From: CAIZGX01 sp046048875
Lineage (GTDB): Bacteria; Bacteroidota; Bacteroidia; Flavobacteriales_D; Sanyastnellaceae
DNA: 64,000 nt
Reading direction: 5' to 3'
NCBI GenBank assembly: GCA_046048875.1
Contig: JBJOFG010000003.1
Location: 62,001 to 126,000 of the forward strand
Below are positions 35,687 to 45,042 of this stretch, piece after piece; positions within the stretch are counted from its first letter, which is position 1, and each line of letters opens with the position of its first letter. The translations under genes were made by a program, and so were the position numbers. The notes below the pieces were generated by a model, which was given only the letters and a program-made list of their open reading frames with translations, did not search any database and was not told the DNA's origin.

Positions 35687-36877
35687 ATGTATCCAACTTT
35701 ATATCATGCCTTCTACGACTGGTTCGGTGTAGAATGGGCTTGGGCAAAAATGCTGAATAGCTTTGGTTTCTTTGTGGCCTTGGCATTCATTGCGGCAAGC
35801 TATACCTTGACTTTAGAACTGAAAAGAAAAGAAAGCCTTGGCCTTATCAAAGGTGGGGTTAGAAAGGTTGTGGAGGGGGGAGCTCCGAATATGTTGGATA
35901 TTTTCTTCTCGGGATTAATGGGTTTCATTTTGGGCTGGAAGGTGATTTACCTATTGTTGAATAGTTCGAGATTATTCAATGGTGTGAATTCCCCGCAGCA
36001 TATTATTTTTTCAAAGAGTGGATACCCCTTGCTTGGAATTCTCATAGGAGGTGGCTATGCCTATTATAGATACTACCAAGAAAAGAAAAAGCAATTGCCT
36101 CAACCTCAAATTAAGATGGAAGCCTATTCGGCTGGCGAATACACGGGCACCATTACTTTTTTAGCGGCTATTGGCGGATTGGCAGGAGCGAAGTTGTTTC
36201 ACTTGTTCGAGAATCCGGCAGAATTGCGTGAGTTCTTTACGCACCCGTCTTTAGAGAGTTTTATCAGCGGTCTTACGGTATACGGTGGATTAATCGTAGG
36301 AGCGATTGTCGTGCTGACTTACGCTAAAATGAAGGGAATGCCACTTTTGGTTTTATCAGATGCCGCCACCCCAGGAATGATCTTAGCCTATGGAATCGGT
36401 CGAATGGGATGTCACACCAGTGGCGATGGCGATTGGGGAATTGAAAACTTGAGTCCTAAACCAGGATGGCTATCCTGGTTGCCCGATTGGGCGTGGTCCT
36501 ATGATTATCCAAACAATGTGAACAGAGTAGGTGAGTTAATGACCTCAAATCAATATCCTGGATACGGAACGCATCTCGTGCCTGGAGTATTTCCAACACC
36601 CTTGTATGAAATTGTTGCTGCTGTTGCAATCTTTCTATTCTTGTGGTTTATTCGTAAACGCGTGAGTGCTGCGGGGGTAGTAACAGCTGGATATCTTATT
36701 TTGAACGGATTTGAAAGGTTCTTCATTGAGAAAATTAGAGTAAACAATAAATTCGACTTTCTCGGTCTTCAAGCAACGCAGGCCGAGATTATAGCAGTTT
36801 TATTTATCATTGGCGGTGGGGTATTACTCTATTTTTCGCTTCGAAAGAAATCGGGTGACTCAGTAACATCTGCCTAG
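35687..36877 (+). CDS. lgt: Prolipoprotein diacylglyceryl transferase
   Basis: A 396-residue inner-membrane enzyme that transfers diacylglycerol to the lipobox cysteine of lipoproteins. ATG at 35687 (MYPTLYHAFYDWFGVEWAWA) is preferred to the upstream TTG. Signature parts: SGLTVYGGLIVGAIVVL, DAATPGMILAYGIGRMGCHT, SGDGDWG and TPLYEIVAAVAIFLFLWFIR. It is longer than E. coli Lgt, with an insertion of about 100 residues (from KRKESLGLIKGG on), as in other Bacteroidota. At least seven hydrophobic helices. Confidence 0.92.
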   Translation: MYPTLYHAFYDWFGVEWAWAKMLNSFGFFVALAFIAASYTLTLELKRKESLGLIKGGVRKVVEGGAPNMLDIFFSGLMGFILGWKVIYLLLNSSRLFNGVNSPQHIIFSKSGYPLLGILIGGGYAYYRYYQEKKKQLPQPQIKMEAYSAGEYTGTITFLAAIGGLAGAKLFHLFENPAELREFFTHPSLESFISGLTVYGGLIVGAIVVLTYAKMKGMPLLVLSDAATPGMILAYGIGRMGCHTSGDGDWGIENLSPKPGWLSWLPDWAWSYDYPNNVNRVGELMTSNQYPGYGTHLVPGVFPTPLYEIVAAVAIFLFLWFIRKRVSAAGVVTAGYLILNGFERFFIEKIRVNNKFDFLGLQATQAEIIAVLFIIGGGVLLYFSLRKKSGDSVTSA

Positions 36878-36925
36878 AAAACAGCTATTTATTCTTGAAT
36901 TGTGAAAGAAAAGATGTTTTTTTTC

Positions 36926-36957
36926 TTGAAAATCAAAGAAAGATAGTATTACATTTG
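36926..36957 (+). promoter_or_regulatory. Bacteroidota-type promoter for trxA
   Basis: TTG at 36926-36928 and TACATTTG at 36950-36957 (a perfect TAnnTTTG), 21 nt apart. The start of transcription would fall near 36963, giving a leader of about 50 nt before the trxA ATG. Confidence 0.75.
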
Positions 36958-37011
36958 TCCCCCGTTTCAATAGTGAAACACAACATTTAAGAAACATAAA
37001 AACTTACAAAT

Positions 37012-37329
37012 ATGGCAGTTGAAATTACAGACGGCAACTACAGTGAATTAGTAGATGGTTCAGACAAGGTAGTGATGATTGATTTTTGGGCGGAATGGTG
37101 TGGACCATGCAAACTTGTAGGGCCTATCGTTGATGAGTTGTATGCAGAGTACGATGGTCGCGCAGTTGTAGGTAAAGTAAACGTAGATAACAATCCGGAG
37201 ATCAGTGCGAAATTTGGAATTAGAAATATCCCAACAATCATTTTCGTCAAGAACGGAGAGGTGGTTGATAAGAGTGTAGGTGCTGTTCCGAAGAACGTGC
37301 TTTCAGAAAAGCTTGATGCTATTTTATAA
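37012..37329 (+). CDS. trxA: Thioredoxin
   Basis: A 105-residue cytosolic thioredoxin with active site WCGPC (Cys30, Cys33) preceded by MIDFWAE, and the cis-proline loop RNIPTIIFVKNG. Length and order are those of classic TrxA. It is monocistronic: its own promoter (36926-36957) and intrinsic terminator (37355-37380) frame it. Confidence 0.95.
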   Translation: MAVEITDGNYSELVDGSDKVVMIDFWAEWCGPCKLVGPIVDELYAEYDGRAVVGKVNVDNNPEISAKFGIRNIPTIIFVKNGEVVDKSVGAVPKNVLSEKLDAIL

Positions 37330-37354
37330 TAGTGTCAATTTTTTTTTTTTTTTG

Positions 37355-37380
37355 AAGAGGACCTCGGTCCTCTTTTTTTT
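37355..37380 (+). terminator. Rho-independent terminator after trxA
   Basis: AAGAGGACC pairs with GGTCCTCTT (9 bp) over a 2-nt loop and is followed by a T-run to 37380. A separate run of 15 T at 37339-37353 precedes the hairpin. Confidence 0.9.
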
Positions 37381-37455
37381 TACTATAAATGTGGTATTGC
37401 CCTCTTCTTTGGATTGGTCTTTCTTTGCAATCGAGAATTAATCTAAATAGCACTT

Positions 37456-39636
37456 ATGAGAAATAACATATATATTACCGCGGCTTGTTTATTTGCATTA
37501 AATGCAATGGGGCAAAGCGACACCTTACCAAAATACACCACTCAACCGGTAGAAATTAAAGTAGCTGTTTTCGATGAAACAGGAAATTTACCTGCTATAG
37601 ATGGAGTTAGAATTTATGGAGGAAAGAAATCAGCATTCATCACTCCAGAAAAACTGAATATAGACTTGTCGTCTAACAACTCGCGCCAATTGTTCGGAAG
37701 AGTTCCTGGAATAATGGTTTGGGAAAGCGATGGAAGCGGCATTCAAACTGGAATTGCAACACGCGGTTTAAGTCCTAATCGTTCTTGGGAATTCAACATG
37801 CGTCAGAACGGTTACGATATTTCTTCAGACGTCTTTGGTTATCCTGAAGCTTATTATACACCTCCAGCTGACGCTGTTGCCAAGATTGAAATCTTGCGTG
37901 GAGCGAGCAGCCTGCAATACGGACCTCAGTTTGGAGGAATGATAAATTACGTGTTTGATACGGCCCCAACTTCAAATGGCAGCAAAACGAAAATTCGCCA
38001 AACCTTTGGTTCTTACGGATTGTTTAACAACTTCATAAGCACTGGAGTTCGTAAAAATAAGTTTTCGTTTTATTCTTTTTACCACAGAAGATCGGCTGAC
38101 GGATGGAGACAGAACAGCATCTATTCCACTCAAACAGGATTCATTTCGATGGGGTATGATTTCAATGAAAAAGTAAAATTGAAAGCAGAATACACCCATT
38201 CAGATATGATGAGTCAACAACCTGGAGGACTCACAGATGCTCAATTTCAGTCAAACCCACAACAAAGCCTTAGAGCGCGAAATTGGTTAAGTATTCCTTG
38301 GAACATTTTAAATGTACAGCTCGATGTAAATGTTTCAGAGAAGTTTCAATTGGAAATAAAAACATTTGGATTGCTGGCCACCCGCAGTAGCGTAGGATTT
38401 TTAGATCCCATTACAGTAGCAGATGTCATAGACACCAACTCCAATCAATATGCTCATCGCAGAGTAGATTCCGATAAATACCAAAACATCGGAACGGAAT
38501 GGAGAGCAAAATACGAATTCGAATTATTCGGTAATAAGCAAACATTGGCCTTCGGTGCACGTGCATATCAAGCGAAAACATTCCGCCATCAAAAAGGAAA
38601 TGGTTCTAGCGGTTCCGATTTCGATACAACCTTAGATAACTTGGGATATAAAGTGAATTATGTTTTCGGAACAAAGAACTATGCGCTCTTTGCTGAACAA
38701 GCGCTTTATCTAGGTAAAAAGTTTTTAGTTGTTCCTGGTATTCGTTACGAGCAAATTACAGCAACAGGAAGTGGAACGGTAAATTACGATGCAGGCACGA
38801 TTCCTCAGCAAGAAAGAACCGTTTCCAAAGTTTTAGCGGGAATAGGAGCAGAGTACCACTTGAATGAAAACAACGAGATTTATGCCAATGCTTCTCAAGC
38901 ATTTCGTCCAATGACTTTCTCTGAGTTGACACCTGCTGCCACAACAGATGTCATTGATCCGAACTTGAAGGACAGTGAATCGTTGAATATCGACTTGGGT
39001 GTTCGAGGAGCATGGAAGAATTTCATTCATTACGATGTGGGTGTTTATCAAATGACAATTCAAGATCGAATTGGAAATTACACACAGAACAGCATTCGTT
39101 ATGTGACGAATATTGGCGCCTCTTTGTCTAAAGGAGTTGAGATTTATGTGGAAGGAAATGTGTTGAATAAATTTCAAGATGGAAAATTCGGAAGTCTTCA
39201 ACCCTTTGCATCTATTGCTTACAACGAAGCGACTTATACAAGTTGGAACGATCCGACCATTGTCGCTGGTTCTTCTTCAGACCGAACCAATAAAACCGTT
39301 GAAAATGCACCTCGTCGCATTCAGCGTTACGGTTTAACGTACAAATTGAAAGGATTTACAGCGACTTACCAATTGAATAAAGTAAGCGAAGCGTTTGCTG
39401 ATGCATTGAATACAGTGACTCCAAATGCTACAGCTACCACTGGACTTATTCCCGCTTATCAGGTGAGTGATTTAAGTTTTGGGTATAGCGGAAAAGAGAA
39501 ATATACCCTTCAAGTAGGAGTGAATAACCTCTTCAACGAAAGTTACTTCACAAGAAGGGCCGGAGGTTACCCCGGCCCTGGATTATTGCCCGCGAATGGA
39601 AGAACGTTCTTCTTCACATTCGGAATTAATCTCTAG
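37456..39636 (+). CDS. TonB-dependent outer-membrane receptor (FecA-like)
   Basis: A 726-residue receptor. The signal peptide is MRNNIYITAACLFALNAMG. The plug domain contains NSRQLFGRVPGIMVWESDGS, IATRGLSPNRSWEFNMRQNG and AKIEILRGASSLQYGPQ. The barrel ends in RTFFFTFGINL. Overall it resembles iron(III)-dicitrate/siderophore receptors, without the carboxypeptidase-like N-terminal domain of SusC proteins, so a metal-chelate substrate is likely but unproven. It is convergent with the YceI gene, sharing CTAG at the stops. Confidence 0.87.
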   Translation: MRNNIYITAACLFALNAMGQSDTLPKYTTQPVEIKVAVFDETGNLPAIDGVRIYGGKKSAFITPEKLNIDLSSNNSRQLFGRVPGIMVWESDGSGIQTGIATRGLSPNRSWEFNMRQNGYDISSDVFGYPEAYYTPPADAVAKIEILRGASSLQYGPQFGGMINYVFDTAPTSNGSKTKIRQTFGSYGLFNNFISTGVRKNKFSFYSFYHRRSADGWRQNSIYSTQTGFISMGYDFNEKVKLKAEYTHSDMMSQQPGGLTDAQFQSNPQQSLRARNWLSIPWNILNVQLDVNVSEKFQLEIKTFGLLATRSSVGFLDPITVADVIDTNSNQYAHRRVDSDKYQNIGTEWRAKYEFELFGNKQTLAFGARAYQAKTFRHQKGNGSSGSDFDTTLDNLGYKVNYVFGTKNYALFAEQALYLGKKFLVVPGIRYEQITATGSGTVNYDAGTIPQQERTVSKVLAGIGAEYHLNENNEIYANASQAFRPMTFSELTPAATTDVIDPNLKDSESLNIDLGVRGAWKNFIHYDVGVYQMTIQDRIGNYTQNSIRYVTNIGASLSKGVEIYVEGNVLNKFQDGKFGSLQPFASIAYNEATYTSWNDPTIVAGSSSDRTNKTVENAPRRIQRYGLTYKLKGFTATYQLNKVSEAFADALNTVTPNATATTGLIPAYQVSDLSFGYSGKEKYTLQVGVNNLFNESYFTRRAGGYPGPGLLPANGRTFFFTFGINL

Positions 39637-40166
39637 ACTTGTTTGATCATTTGTACGTTCAAAGCTAATTTGATTACTTCGTCTAATACGATAGAACCAT
39701 CTTCACTTGTAGCGTTCCAAGTCAAACCAAATTCGCTTCTATTTAAAGTGCCTGTAATTTCAAAGCCGGCCTTTACTTGTCCCCATGGGTCAACAACAGT
39801 TCCAGTGAATTCAACATTCATAGAAATTTCTTTTTCTACTCCGTGCATGTTGAAGTTACCTTTCATTGCATATTGTCCATCACCAGTTTTGGTGAAAGAG
39901 TTAGACTTGAAGCTCACCTTCGGGAATTTTTCCATATCGAAAAACTCAGGGCTCTTCAAGTGACCGTCACGCTGTTCATTGCGCGTGTTAACTGAATCGA
40001 TGTCAGCTTCGAAAGAGATTTCAGCATCTGAAAAATCTGCTGCATTTGCAAGCATCGTTGCTGTGTATGAATTGAAGACACCGTTCACATTGGTAATCAT
40101 CATGTGACGAACTTTGAATCCGATTTCACTGTGGGCAGCGTCGATATTCCAAACTTGTTTGCTCAT
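39633..40166 (-). CDS. YceI-family lipid-binding protein
   Basis: A 177-residue protein of the YceI lipocalin-like family: WNIDAAHSEIGFKVRHMMIT, GVFNSY, RDGHLKSPEFFDMEKFPKVS and FGLTWN. YceI proteins bind long-chain polyisoprenoids. This copy has no signal peptide, so it is probably cytosolic, unlike E. coli YceI. Confidence 0.92.
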   Translation of the reverse strand: MSKQVWNIDAAHSEIGFKVRHMMITNVNGVFNSYTATMLANAADFSDAEISFEADIDSVNTRNEQRDGHLKSPEFFDMEKFPKVSFKSNSFTKTGDGQYAMKGNFNMHGVEKEISMNVEFTGTVVDPWGQVKAGFEITGTLNRSEFGLTWNATSEDGSIVLDEVIKLALNVQMIKQV

Positions 40167-40237
40167 ATAATTTGTTTTTTTTCGAATTTATAAATTTTCA
40201 ATGTTTTTGTAAGAAGATTGTGCAAATTTAATATTGA

Positions 40238-40990
40238 CTAAAGTTGTGCATTTAGTAATCTTCCCGATTCTATCAGTTTTTTCAATAGCGGCGAGCGGCG
40301 CATGGCTTCCAACAAATTCAAATGTCCGACATGGTGACAATCGGTTCCAATGAAATCAACTAGATCGGCTTCAATTAAACGTTCCGCAATGCGCTTCACA
40401 CCTGGACCGTAATGTCCGGTTAGACAGTTCGTATTTATTTGAATAAGAATTCCGCGATCAGCTACGTCTTCGTATTTCGAGAAGTTGTTGTGCCAATATT
40501 CGTATCGTTCAGGATGGGCTAGAATAGGCTTGTAACCGTTCAATTGAAGATTGAAAACAGCGCGTTTGTAGTTAATCTGTTCAGTGTCGAACGACAATTC
40601 AAACAACACATATTTATCTCCAAAACTTAAGATGTCATCTTGGGCAATGAGCTCTTCAAAGTGTTCATCTACGTAATATTCAGCGGCTGCTTCAAACTGA
40701 ACATCAATTCCACGAACCTTTAATTCTGCTTGTACCAAAGCCTGCTTTTCGCGAATAATTTCGGTCGTGTTTTTATACATGTCCCAGAAAATATGCGGAG
40801 TGGTTATGAGCTTTTGGTATCCCATACTGTGCAGGGCTGAAATTAGCTCAATGGAATTCTCAATATCCACCGAACCGTCATCAATTCCAGGAAGCAAATG
40901 ACTGTGCATATCGGCAATAATAGGAGCGAAGCTCAGAGCTTCATCCAATTGAGGGCTTTTCTTTTTGAAGAGGTTTCCGAATACCGACAT
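40238..40990 (-). CDS. CpsB/CapC-type tyrosine-protein phosphatase (PHP fold)
   Basis: A 250-residue metal-dependent phosphatase. The PHP-type metal-binding motifs are DMHSHLLPGIDDGS (Asp27, His29, His31), TTPHIFW, ILAHPERYEYW and FIGTDCHHVGH. Homologues dephosphorylate the tyrosine kinases controlling capsule or exopolysaccharide chain length. No polysaccharide gene is adjacent. It lies 45 nt downstream of the TonB receptor gene in the same direction, so they may be cotranscribed. Confidence 0.9.
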   Translation of the reverse strand: MSVFGNLFKKKSPQLDEALSFAPIIADMHSHLLPGIDDGSVDIENSIELISALHSMGYQKLITTPHIFWDMYKNTTEIIREKQALVQAELKVRGIDVQFEAAAEYYVDEHFEELIAQDDILSFGDKYVLFELSFDTEQINYKRAVFNLQLNGYKPILAHPERYEYWHNNFSKYEDVADRGILIQINTNCLTGHYGPGVKRIAERLIEADLVDFIGTDCHHVGHLNLLEAMRRSPLLKKLIESGRLLNAQL

Positions 40991-41035
40991 ACTGTACTTC
41001 TTGTTTGCTAAGATAACTCAATCGCTCGAGTTGTT

Positions 41036-42943
41036 TTAGTTTATGTTGAAACGAAATGCAACACGGTACCAACGTCCTGGCATTTCTATAAACCCTTGAT
41101 CAATGTATTCTCTGTCTAACAAATTAGTCACATCGAAATTCATTGTTATATTTTCATTCATCTTCCATATGCCACGGAAATCAAGGACTGTGAAGTTTGT
41201 CCCAGTGAAACGTTCGGTATAGCGAACGGTAAGGTTCGTGCTAAAAGTGCTTGTGATTTCTTGACGGTATAGAAAGGCAACGCGATGCCTTGCGTGATAC
41301 AACGCGTATTTGCTTTGCACATCGTTTTCGGTTCCGAGCTGCGCATCGAGGTACGTGTAATTCAATTTTAAAGCGGTTTTATTGCCGACTTGCCAATACA
41401 AGTTGGCATTCACACCCAAGAAATTCACAGTAGTGAAATTTGAAGGCGTCCACTTGTCGGCGTCGTTTGCACGTGTGTAATTGATGGCGTTGTATACGCT
41501 ACGATAAAATCCGCTTGCAGTGAAATTAAATCTGCCGTATTTCTTGAATCCTAATTCGACATTGCCTGCTTTTTCTTCCAGCAGAGAATCGTTCCCGGTG
41601 TTCGCACGATCTGAGTAATACAATTCAGTGTAAGAAGGAAGTCTATTGCCTGTTCCAACGTTTGCGAAGATGGCGAAGTTGTCTCTGAGGTTGCGAATCG
41701 TTTCAATTCCTGGAAAAAAGCTTACGCCATTGGCAGCATTGTACTGCGCATTCACACCAAAAGTGGTATTGAACCGTCCAAGCATAAATCTTTCTTCACC
41801 ATATATGTTGAAGAAAGAACGCGAGTGATCTCCAAGGTTAGTGCTTTGAATGATTTCGGTTCTTGCTTCAGCACCTACACCAAGCTGGCCAAATTTGTTT
41901 CCTCTTGTAGCATGAAGTTCAAGGCCAGCAGCAGTGCTGTTGTGTGTATTTTCGTATACGCTTGGTTTGTCTTCAATAAGCACATAATGATCTTTATTGA
42001 AACGGGCATAAACAATGGGTTTGAACGTCCAAATGTTTCTTCTATCTGTCCAGTTTGCTTTCGCAGAAACGAATGAAGTGTTCACTTCTTCAACAGCGTC
42101 TTTGTCGTAAGGGTATGCGTAGAAAGCATTTGACCCGAAGTTGTTTTTGAAATGTCCAGCCATAACATCTAAGGTGTTGTTTCTCTTCAGCCGGTAATGA
42201 CCTAGGTAACTGATGCGCTGTTGATCATTTGCAGAATTGTAGCGATATCCGTTTGTTTTGAATTGACCCAATGAAATGCTGTGTCTCGTTCTGTTTTTTC
42301 CAAATGCTGCCATAGCTTGAATGCCGTTGGCAACAAATCCTTCTTGTGAAGAAGCTGTGGCATTGAAAGTTTCAACGAATGAAGTTCCCGCTCGAGGCGT
42401 TGATGTAACAATATTAATCGCACCGGCCAAGGCGTTTGAACCGTAAATTCTTCCGGCAGTTCCGTTGATGACTTCAATGTGTTCAATTTGCGAGAGGTCA
42501 ACGGGAAGGTTCAGCATGTGGTGTCCGGTTTGCGGGTCACGCATCGGAACGCCATTAATCAAAATAAGACATTGCTCGAATCCTGCCCCCATCATAGACA
42601 AATCGGCTTGGGCTCCAAAAGGCCCGCGCTCGCGAATATCTAATCCAGATACATAGCCCAGCAGTTCATTCACACTGCGAACGGGAAGTGACTGAATGTC
42701 TCTCTTCGTAATCACTTGAACATCTCGTCCGTAGTTTCCGTTCAATCTTTTTTCTACAATGTTTGCTCCAACGAGGACGTAGGTTTCAATCGAGGGAAGG
42801 TTTATGTATGGTTCAGATTTAACATAAATTCTTGGTGGTTGAATACCTTCTATGACTTTGATTGAATCGTTATTGGGCTGTGCCCAAGTTGTCAACGCTG
42901 TTGCGGCAGCGAATGCAGTTAACAAGAGATGTTTTGTTTTCAT
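41036..42943 (-). CDS. TonB-dependent outer-membrane receptor (BtuB-like)
   Basis: A 635-residue receptor; ATG at 42943 gives the signal peptide MKTKHLLLTAFAAATALTTW. The plug contains VQVITKRDIQSLPVRSVNEL, LGYVSGLDIRERGPFGAQAD and IEHIEVINGTAGRIYGSNAL with AGAINIVTS. The barrel carries typical strand repeats and ends WYRVAFRFNIN. The style is of vitamin B12/siderophore receptors, but there is no cobalamin riboswitch in the 75-bp upstream gap, so the ligand is uncertain. Confidence 0.88.
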   Translation of the reverse strand: MKTKHLLLTAFAAATALTTWAQPNNDSIKVIEGIQPPRIYVKSEPYINLPSIETYVLVGANIVEKRLNGNYGRDVQVITKRDIQSLPVRSVNELLGYVSGLDIRERGPFGAQADLSMMGAGFEQCLILINGVPMRDPQTGHHMLNLPVDLSQIEHIEVINGTAGRIYGSNALAGAINIVTSTPRAGTSFVETFNATASSQEGFVANGIQAMAAFGKNRTRHSISLGQFKTNGYRYNSANDQQRISYLGHYRLKRNNTLDVMAGHFKNNFGSNAFYAYPYDKDAVEEVNTSFVSAKANWTDRRNIWTFKPIVYARFNKDHYVLIEDKPSVYENTHNSTAAGLELHATRGNKFGQLGVGAEARTEIIQSTNLGDHSRSFFNIYGEERFMLGRFNTTFGVNAQYNAANGVSFFPGIETIRNLRDNFAIFANVGTGNRLPSYTELYYSDRANTGNDSLLEEKAGNVELGFKKYGRFNFTASGFYRSVYNAINYTRANDADKWTPSNFTTVNFLGVNANLYWQVGNKTALKLNYTYLDAQLGTENDVQSKYALYHARHRVAFLYRQEITSTFSTNLTVRYTERFTGTNFTVLDFRGIWKMNENITMNFDVTNLLDREYIDQGFIEMPGRWYRVAFRFNIN

Positions 42944-43017
42944 AGTCACCGAATAAAAATCAGTGGTGCGAAGATACTTCAAGGTGTTTCGTACATTTGC
43001 ATTTCAAATCTTGAATT

Positions 43018-43545
43018 ATGAATCATGCAGTGAAGTTTTTGTTAGCGCTATCGAGTTTGTTTTTAACTGTTCTCTTATTCAGCGACGGTTATTGGGGAAG
43101 GGGAATAGCCATGATTATTCCGTCGGCTATTTTAGTCTTCATGTGCACACGAAGTGTTCGCATGATTTTGGTGTTTTACTACATGCAAGTTCAAAAAATT
43201 GAGAAAGCACGTACTTGGCTGAACCGCATTAAGGTCAATCAGTTGTGGAAGAACCAACGCGGTTATTATTATTTCATCAAAGGGTCTATGGATGTTCAAA
43301 CCAACAAGTTTGCGGAAAGCGAGCGTTTGTTCAAAGAAGCTTTGCGTTTAGGTTTGAAGAAAGATGTGGATAAGGCAGCTGTCTATTTGAATTTGGCTGT
43401 TTTATCGGGAAACAAGAACGATAAAATGACAGCCACTATGCATTTGAAGAAGGCAGAGGCCTTAGATTCAAAGGGCTATTTGAAGAACGACATCAAGCAA
43501 GTGAAGAAGATGTTGACTGCCAGTCCGAAGATGGTTCGTCGTTAA
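43018..43545 (+). CDS. Membrane-anchored TPR-like protein
   Basis: A 175-residue protein with two membrane helices near the N-terminus (FLLALSSLFLTVLLF; IAMIIPSAILVFMCT) and a helical C-terminal half resembling tetratricopeptide repeats (GSMDVQTNKFAESERLFKEA, then AVYLNLAVLSGNKND). TPR units mediate protein contacts; the partner is unknown. A TACATTTG box at 42992-42999 is a plausible -7 element, though no clear -33 TTG is present. The palindromic repeat at 43555 lies 10 nt after its stop. Confidence 0.65.
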   Translation: MNHAVKFLLALSSLFLTVLLFSDGYWGRGIAMIIPSAILVFMCTRSVRMILVFYYMQVQKIEKARTWLNRIKVNQLWKNQRGYYYFIKGSMDVQTNKFAESERLFKEALRLGLKKDVDKAAVYLNLAVLSGNKNDKMTATMHLKKAEALDSKGYLKNDIKQVKKMLTASPKMVRR

Positions 43546-43554
43546 AAGAATTCG

Positions 43555-43574
43555 GGGCGAATAATTATTCGCCC
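43555..43574. repeat. 20-bp perfect palindrome of the GGGCGAA/TTCGCCC family
   Basis: GGGCGAATAA followed by TTATTCGCCC, a perfect palindrome between two convergent genes, 10 nt after the stop at 43545. The arms match the repeats at 3527-3615 and 24799-24957, with a different AT-rich centre. No T-run follows. Confidence 0.85.
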
Positions 43575-43591
43575 TAATTCAAAAGATTTAT

Positions 43592-43861
43592 TTAAATAGA
43601 GTCTGAAATCATCGAGAACACCTCCAAACTCTTCATCAAAGGATAAAGCGGAAGCGCCTTCATCTTTTCATTTACCTCTTGTTCAGATAAATTCTTGAAG
43701 ATTAAGATTGCTCCGTTTCTCGTTGGACGAAGGAAGAGTTGTTCCAAGAACCCTTCTGCTTTCCAAGCTGCAACGACTTCTCTTTCGTGCTGAATGATTT
43801 CTTGAAAGTTATCAGGAAGGTTATCAGTGTGGATGGTGAGAATAGCTAATACGTGTGTCAT
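43592..43861 (-). CDS. Muconolactone isomerase-like dimeric alpha/beta-barrel protein
   Basis: An 89-residue protein with the ferredoxin-like fold pattern of YciI/muconolactone delta-isomerase relatives: LAILTIHTDNLPDNFQEIIQ, EHERE-type helix, FLEQLFLRPTRNGAILIF and ALPLYPLMKSLEVFS. It lies 3 nt downstream of the Old Yellow Enzyme gene and is surely cotranscribed, so it may accept the same class of quinone or enone compounds. Catalytic role is not established. Confidence 0.7.
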   Translation of the reverse strand: MTHVLAILTIHTDNLPDNFQEIIQHEREVVAAWKAEGFLEQLFLRPTRNGAILIFKNLSEQEVNEKMKALPLYPLMKSLEVFSMISDSI

Positions 43862-43864
43862 GGT

Positions 43865-44944
43865 TTATGCGTTTAAAAATGGGTAATCGATGTAGCCTTG
43901 ATCTCCGCCGCCATACATAGTAGCGCGATCAGGCTGATTTAATTCTGAATTCAATTCGAATCGTTTTGGAAGATCTGGGTTAGCAAGGAACAAGGTTCCG
44001 AAAGAAACCATTTTCGCAATGCCCTTTTCTAATTCGGCTTCTGCCGATTCACGCGTGTATCCGCAATTTGCAATAACAGGATGAACACTCAATTTCCCAA
44101 ATGTATCAATACAATTCGAAGGGTATTGTGGAAACTGATCTTTCGGAAAAGGAACATTCATAACATGCAAATAGGCGAGAGGAAGTTTGTTCAAATGCTC
44201 TATAAGATGAGTGAATTGCTCAACCGGATTTTCATGAGTGATATTGTTGTAAGTACTCGTTGGTGAAATACGAATGGCAGCTTTGTCCTCGCCAATGGCT
44301 GAAACAATTTCGTTCATGATTTCAAGAACGAAGCGATTGCGATTTTCGAAAGAACCTCCGTATTCATCGGTACGCTGATTGGCACTTTCAGCTAGGAATT
44401 GATTCGGTAAGTATCCGAAGGCAGCGTGAAGTTCAACACCGTCGAATCCTGCTTCAATGGCGTTTAATGCCGCTTGCTTGTATTCATCAATGATGGTTTT
44501 AATTTCTTCAGTATTCAATTCGCGCGGCGTTTCGTAGTCTTTCGGACCTTCCATAGTGAAATGCTGTTGCCCTTGAATGGCAACAGGAGAAGGGGCCACA
44601 GGTTGTTCTCCGTTTTTCACCAATGAGTGTCCAACTCTTCCGGTGTGCCACAGTTGTGCGAAAATAATTCCACCCGCATTGTGAACAGACTGTGTCACCT
44701 TTTTCCAAGCTTCAATTTGTTCTTGGGTATAAAGTCCTGGTGTAAGCGGACTGCCCATCGCTTGTTGGCTAATGTTTATGGCTTCAGAAATGATTAATCC
44801 TGCACTTGCGCGTTGTTTGTAATACATAACGGTTGAATCAGAAACAACGCCTTGCATGTTCGCACGACTTCGCGTCATTGGCGCCATTGCTAGGCTGTTT
44901 TTTAAATGGAGAGACCTTAATGTTATAGGTTGAAGAAGTTTCAT
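43865..44944 (-). CDS. Old Yellow Enzyme family FMN alkene reductase
   Basis: A 359-residue FMN enzyme that reduces activated C=C bonds or nitro groups with NAD(P)H. I start it at ATG 44944 (MKLLQPITL) instead of the upstream TTG. Motifs: LAMAPMTRSRAN, IIFAQLWHTGRVGH, AGFDGVELHAAFGYLPNQFL with ANQRTDEYGGSFENRNRFVL, AAIRISPT and MVSFGTLFLANPDLPKR. The usual second active-site position HGANGY reads HAAFGY here. A divergent HxlR regulator gene suggests induction by electrophiles. Confidence 0.93.
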   Translation of the reverse strand: MKLLQPITLRSLHLKNSLAMAPMTRSRANMQGVVSDSTVMYYKQRASAGLIISEAINISQQAMGSPLTPGLYTQEQIEAWKKVTQSVHNAGGIIFAQLWHTGRVGHSLVKNGEQPVAPSPVAIQGQQHFTMEGPKDYETPRELNTEEIKTIIDEYKQAALNAIEAGFDGVELHAAFGYLPNQFLAESANQRTDEYGGSFENRNRFVLEIMNEIVSAIGEDKAAIRISPTSTYNNITHENPVEQFTHLIEHLNKLPLAYLHVMNVPFPKDQFPQYPSNCIDTFGKLSVHPVIANCGYTRESAEAELEKGIAKMVSFGTLFLANPDLPKRFELNSELNQPDRATMYGGGDQGYIDYPFLNA

Positions 44945-45042
44945 GGGTTGCAATTTTTATTAATTTGAATTCGAAATTATTACCTTCGTCTTATAAATGC
45001 TTCAATATGCAAATTATGTATATAGACTAAAATATTAGACCA

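Noticed and set aside
37339..37353. Run of 15 T as a phase-variation tract
   Set aside because: It lies between the trxA stop and its terminator, not in a promoter or coding sequence, so slippage would have little effect.
42944..43017. Cobalamin riboswitch before the BtuB-like receptor
   Set aside because: The gap is only about 75 bp and no B12-box-like sequence is visible.
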